Source: Clostridia bacterium
GTDB taxonomy: Bacteria; Bacillota_A; Clostridia; UBA1381
Reading direction: 5' to 3'
Length of the DNA: 7,982 nt
Assembly (NCBI GenBank): GCA_017451145.1
Contig: JAFSSG010000006.1
Span: forward strand, 1-7,982
Of the stretch, positions 5,984-7,982 are shown one piece after another. The translations under genes were made by a program, and so were the position numbers. Position 1 is the stretch's first letter. Every line of letters begins with the position of its first letter. Below the pieces are notes generated by a model. The model did no database searches. It was not told where the DNA came from and worked only from the letters and a program-made list of their open reading frames with translations.

Positions 5984-7387
5984 TTATGATAAATCCTCAA
6001 CAAAAATTTCTCTTACTCCGTTATCTTCACGCTCTTCCTTAACCTCAGGCTTATTATCCCTTGTATCGAAAAACTTTTTCGCAACCTGCGGGAAAAGTGC
6101 GTAGCTTAAAACATCTTCCTCTGATTTTGCAAAATCTTTGGTTTCCTCACGGTATTTCGGAAGCTCCGGCTCTATTAAATCGGCAGGACGGCAAGTTATT
6201 ACCTCATCATCGCCGATTGCCATACGGCGTACCTCCTCATTTACTTCGCCCGGAAGTTTTCCGTATTCGCCACGCAATATGCCTTTGGATTCCTTGCTTA
6301 TCATCTTATATCTGCCCATAAGCACATTTAAAACCGCCTGTGTTCCGACTATTTGGCTGGTCGGTGTTACAAGTGGCGGATAGCCGAAATCTTTTCGTAC
6401 TCTCGGAACTTCCGCTAATACCTCATAATACTTATCCTCAGCATTTTGCTGTTTTAACTGCGATATAAGATTTGAGAGCATACCGCCGGGAACTTGGTAC
6501 AAAAGTGCATTTGGGTCAACATTTAAAACCTTGGGGTCTAAGATGCCCTCCGCTTTTAATCTGTCCGCAACTTTTCTGAAATGCGTTGCAGCTTCGGAAA
6601 GCTTGTTTAAATCAAGTCCTGTGTCACGCTCTGTACCTTTTAGCGTTGCAACCATTGCTTCTGTTGACGGATTTGATGTGCCGTTTGCAAGTGGCGACAG
6701 GGCACAATCCACAATATCAACCCCCGCCTGTACTGCCATAAGGTTTGTCATATCGCCCGTACCTGCGGTATTATGCGTATGAAGGTGTATCGGAACACCG
6801 ATATTCTCTTTTAGTTTCTTGACAAGTTGGTAGCAATCGTAAGGCAGGAGCAGATTTGCCATATCCTTTATGCAGATTGAGTCTGCACCCATCTTTTCGA
6901 GCGTTTCGGCAAGTTTTACGAAATAGTCTATATTATGCACAGGGCTTACCGTATAGCTTATTGCCGCCTCACAATGCCCACCGTATTCTTTTACGAATTT
7001 TATTGCCGACTCCAAATTTCTCGGATCGTTTAACGCGTCGAAAATTCTTACGACATCTATGCCGTTTTCAATTGATTTTTTGCAGAATTCCTCTACAACA
7101 TCATCGGCATAGTGCTTATATCCCAAAATATTCTGACCGCGAAAGAGCATTTGCAGTTTTGTATTTGGCATATTCGCCTTTAAAACGCGTAGTCTTTCCC
7201 ACGGGTCTTCATTCAAAAACCGCATACATGCGTCAAATGTCGCACCGCCCCAACATTCAAGCGACCAATAGCCTATGCTGTCGAGGAGCTTACACGCAGG
7301 AATCATATCCTCCGTTCTCATTCTCGTTGCCGCTTGTGACTGATGTGCGTCACGCAAAATTGTATCTGTTATATATAATTTACTCAT
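5984..7387 (-). CDS. oadA: Oxaloacetate decarboxylase alpha subunit (carboxyltransferase domain only)
   Basis: The alpha subunit moves a carboxyl group from oxaloacetate to biotin. The membrane beta subunit then releases CO2 and pumps Na+ out. The protein has 467 residues. It begins with the carboxyltransferase signature DTILRDAHQSQAATRM (8-23), with the metal ligand Asp13. The carboxylatable lysine lies in CIKDMAN (Lys174) and the metal-binding histidines in HLHTHNTAG (His203, His205). These sit at a constant offset of 4 from the V. cholerae residues Asp17, Lys178, His207 and His209, as I recall them. The conserved region continues through VPGGMLSNL (299-307) and PPLVTPTSQIVGTQA. It ends in a charged tail with no biotin domain and no MKM motif, so a separate biotin carrier is needed. 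Start ATG 7387 has AAAGGA upstream. oadB lies immediately before it, arguing for decarboxylase rather than pyruvate carboxylase subunit PycB. Confidence 0.92.
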   Translation of the reverse strand: MSKLYITDTILRDAHQSQAATRMRTEDMIPACKLLDSIGYWSLECWGGATFDACMRFLNEDPWERLRVLKANMPNTKLQMLFRGQNILGYKHYADDVVEEFCKKSIENGIDVVRIFDALNDPRNLESAIKFVKEYGGHCEAAISYTVSPVHNIDYFVKLAETLEKMGADSICIKDMANLLLPYDCYQLVKKLKENIGVPIHLHTHNTAGTGDMTNLMAVQAGVDIVDCALSPLANGTSNPSTEAMVATLKGTERDTGLDLNKLSEAATHFRKVADRLKAEGILDPKVLNVDPNALLYQVPGGMLSNLISQLKQQNAEDKYYEVLAEVPRVRKDFGYPPLVTPTSQIVGTQAVLNVLMGRYKMISKESKGILRGEYGKLPGEVNEEVRRMAIGDDEVITCRPADLIEPELPKYREETKDFAKSEEDVLSYALFPQVAKKFFDTRDNKPEVKEEREDNGVREIFVEDLS

Positions 7388-7405
7388 AAACTATCCTTTC
7401 CCGTA

Positions 7406-7982
7406 TCAACCAAAGAGTGCTAAAAGCACACCTGCCGCTATTGCAGAGCCTATAACTCCCGCAACATTCGGTCCCATTGCGTGCATAAGCAGGAAGTTTT
7501 TCGGATTTTCTTCCTGACCTACCTTTTGCGAAACCCTTGCCGCCATAGGAACAGCAGAAACTCCCGCACTTCCGATTAGCGGATTTATCTTTTTCTTTAA
7601 GAAAAGGTTCATAAATTTAGCCAAAAGTACGCCACCTGCCGTACCTATTCCGAACGCAACTATTCCCATTGCGAGTATGCATAAAGTGAGAGGTGACAGG
7701 AAGGTTTTTGCAGTCGCTGTTGCTCCTACCGAGACGCCCAAGAAAATTGTCACTATGTTCATAAGCTCATTTTGAACTGTTTTTGCAAGTCTGTCGCAAA
7801 CTCCCGACTCGGTAAGCAGATTTCCGAACATAAGCGAACCTACGAGCGGTGCCGCTGACGGCACAAGCCATGCCACAAATATTGTAACAACTATCGGGAA
7901 TATGATTTTTTCTGTTTTGGAAACAGGACGAAGTGCAGTCATTACAATACTGCGTTCCTTTTTAGTTGTAAGTGCCCTCATG
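7406..7982 (-). CDS. oadB: Oxaloacetate decarboxylase beta subunit, Na+-pumping (C-terminal part only)
   Basis: This is the integral membrane subunit that decarboxylates carboxybiotin and exports Na+. About 191 codons are present, roughly the second half of a family protein; the 5' part lies beyond the window edge. The ATG at 7981 is an internal methionine ([12 protein letters not shown]), not the start. Hydrophobic segments include [57 protein letters not shown] and [18 protein letters not shown]. The functional block [17 protein letters not shown] contains the equivalents of Asn373, Gly377, Ser382 and Arg389 of the K. pneumoniae protein, residues implicated in Na+ translocation (from memory). 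[14 protein letters not shown] follows. The gene ends 18 bases before oadA, in the same operon. Related GcdB and MmdB subunits of other biotin-dependent decarboxylases share these motifs; oadA next door favours oxaloacetate. Confidence 0.93.
   Translation of the reverse strand, partial: MRALTTKKERSIVMTALRPVSKTEKIIFPIVVTIFVAWLVPSAAPLVGSLMFGNLLTESGVCDRLAKTVQNELMNIVTIFLGVSVGATATAKTFLSPLTLCILAMGIVAFGIGTAGGVLLAKFMNLFLKKKINPLIGSAGVSAVPMAARVSQKVGQEENPKNFLLMHAMGPNVAGVIGSAIAAGVLLALFG

Noticed and set aside
6856..7389. 177-codon open frame on the plus strand opposite oadA
   Set aside because: It is fully antisense to a clearly conserved gene, has a composition unlike a natural protein and no recognisable motif.
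7979..7981. ATG as the start of oadB
   Set aside because: Family members continue well upstream of this point. The methionine is internal and the gene is cut by the window edge.

Overview
The window looks like chromosomal core DNA from an anaerobic, endospore-forming member of the Firmicutes (class Clostridia), probably a gut-type lineage. The evidence is a dipicolinate synthase pair (dpaA-dpaB, found in spore formers), a clostridial-type SecA with a long insert in its second nucleotide-binding domain and a C-terminal zinc motif, a membrane oxaloacetate decarboxylase typical of anaerobes, and strong AGGAGG-type ribosome binding sites. All six recognised genes lie on the minus strand, so transcription runs from high to low coordinates.

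In transcription order, 7982-4748 holds the end of an operon: the C-terminal half of oadB (sodium-pumping decarboxylase beta subunit, cut by the window edge), oadA (carboxyltransferase subunit without its own biotin domain) and tyrS (tyrosyl-tRNA synthetase). The gaps are 18 and 12 bases. A strong hairpin terminator overlaps the tyrS stop codon. tyrS has no leader of its own, so there is no room for a T-box in front of it.

The region 4747-4369 (379 bases) has no recognised gene, but it is not empty. It is rich in inverted repeats and carries two small overlapping reading frames (43 and 39 codons), the first with a good ribosome binding site. It has the look of a short dispersed repeat, or of a small gene broken by a frameshift. 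The promoter-proximal end of this unit runs into a candidate sigma-K promoter for dpaA.

The region 4368-2944 holds dpaA and dpaB, a two-gene unit making dipicolinic acid in the mother cell during sporulation. Both genes start with GTG, and both have an out-of-frame ATG close by. A 10-bp hairpin follows. Then comes a vegetative-type promoter (extended -10 TGTTATAAT) and secA (2776-20), the ATPase of the general secretion pathway. The last bases (19-1) hold only a possible ribosome binding site for the next gene.

The genes are not one pathway: oadBA is energy and carbon metabolism, tyrS is translation, dpaAB is spore maturation and secA is protein export. I see no defence system, CRISPR array, tRNA, rRNA, prophage or complete transposon. 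The least ordinary part is the 4369-4747 intergenic region.
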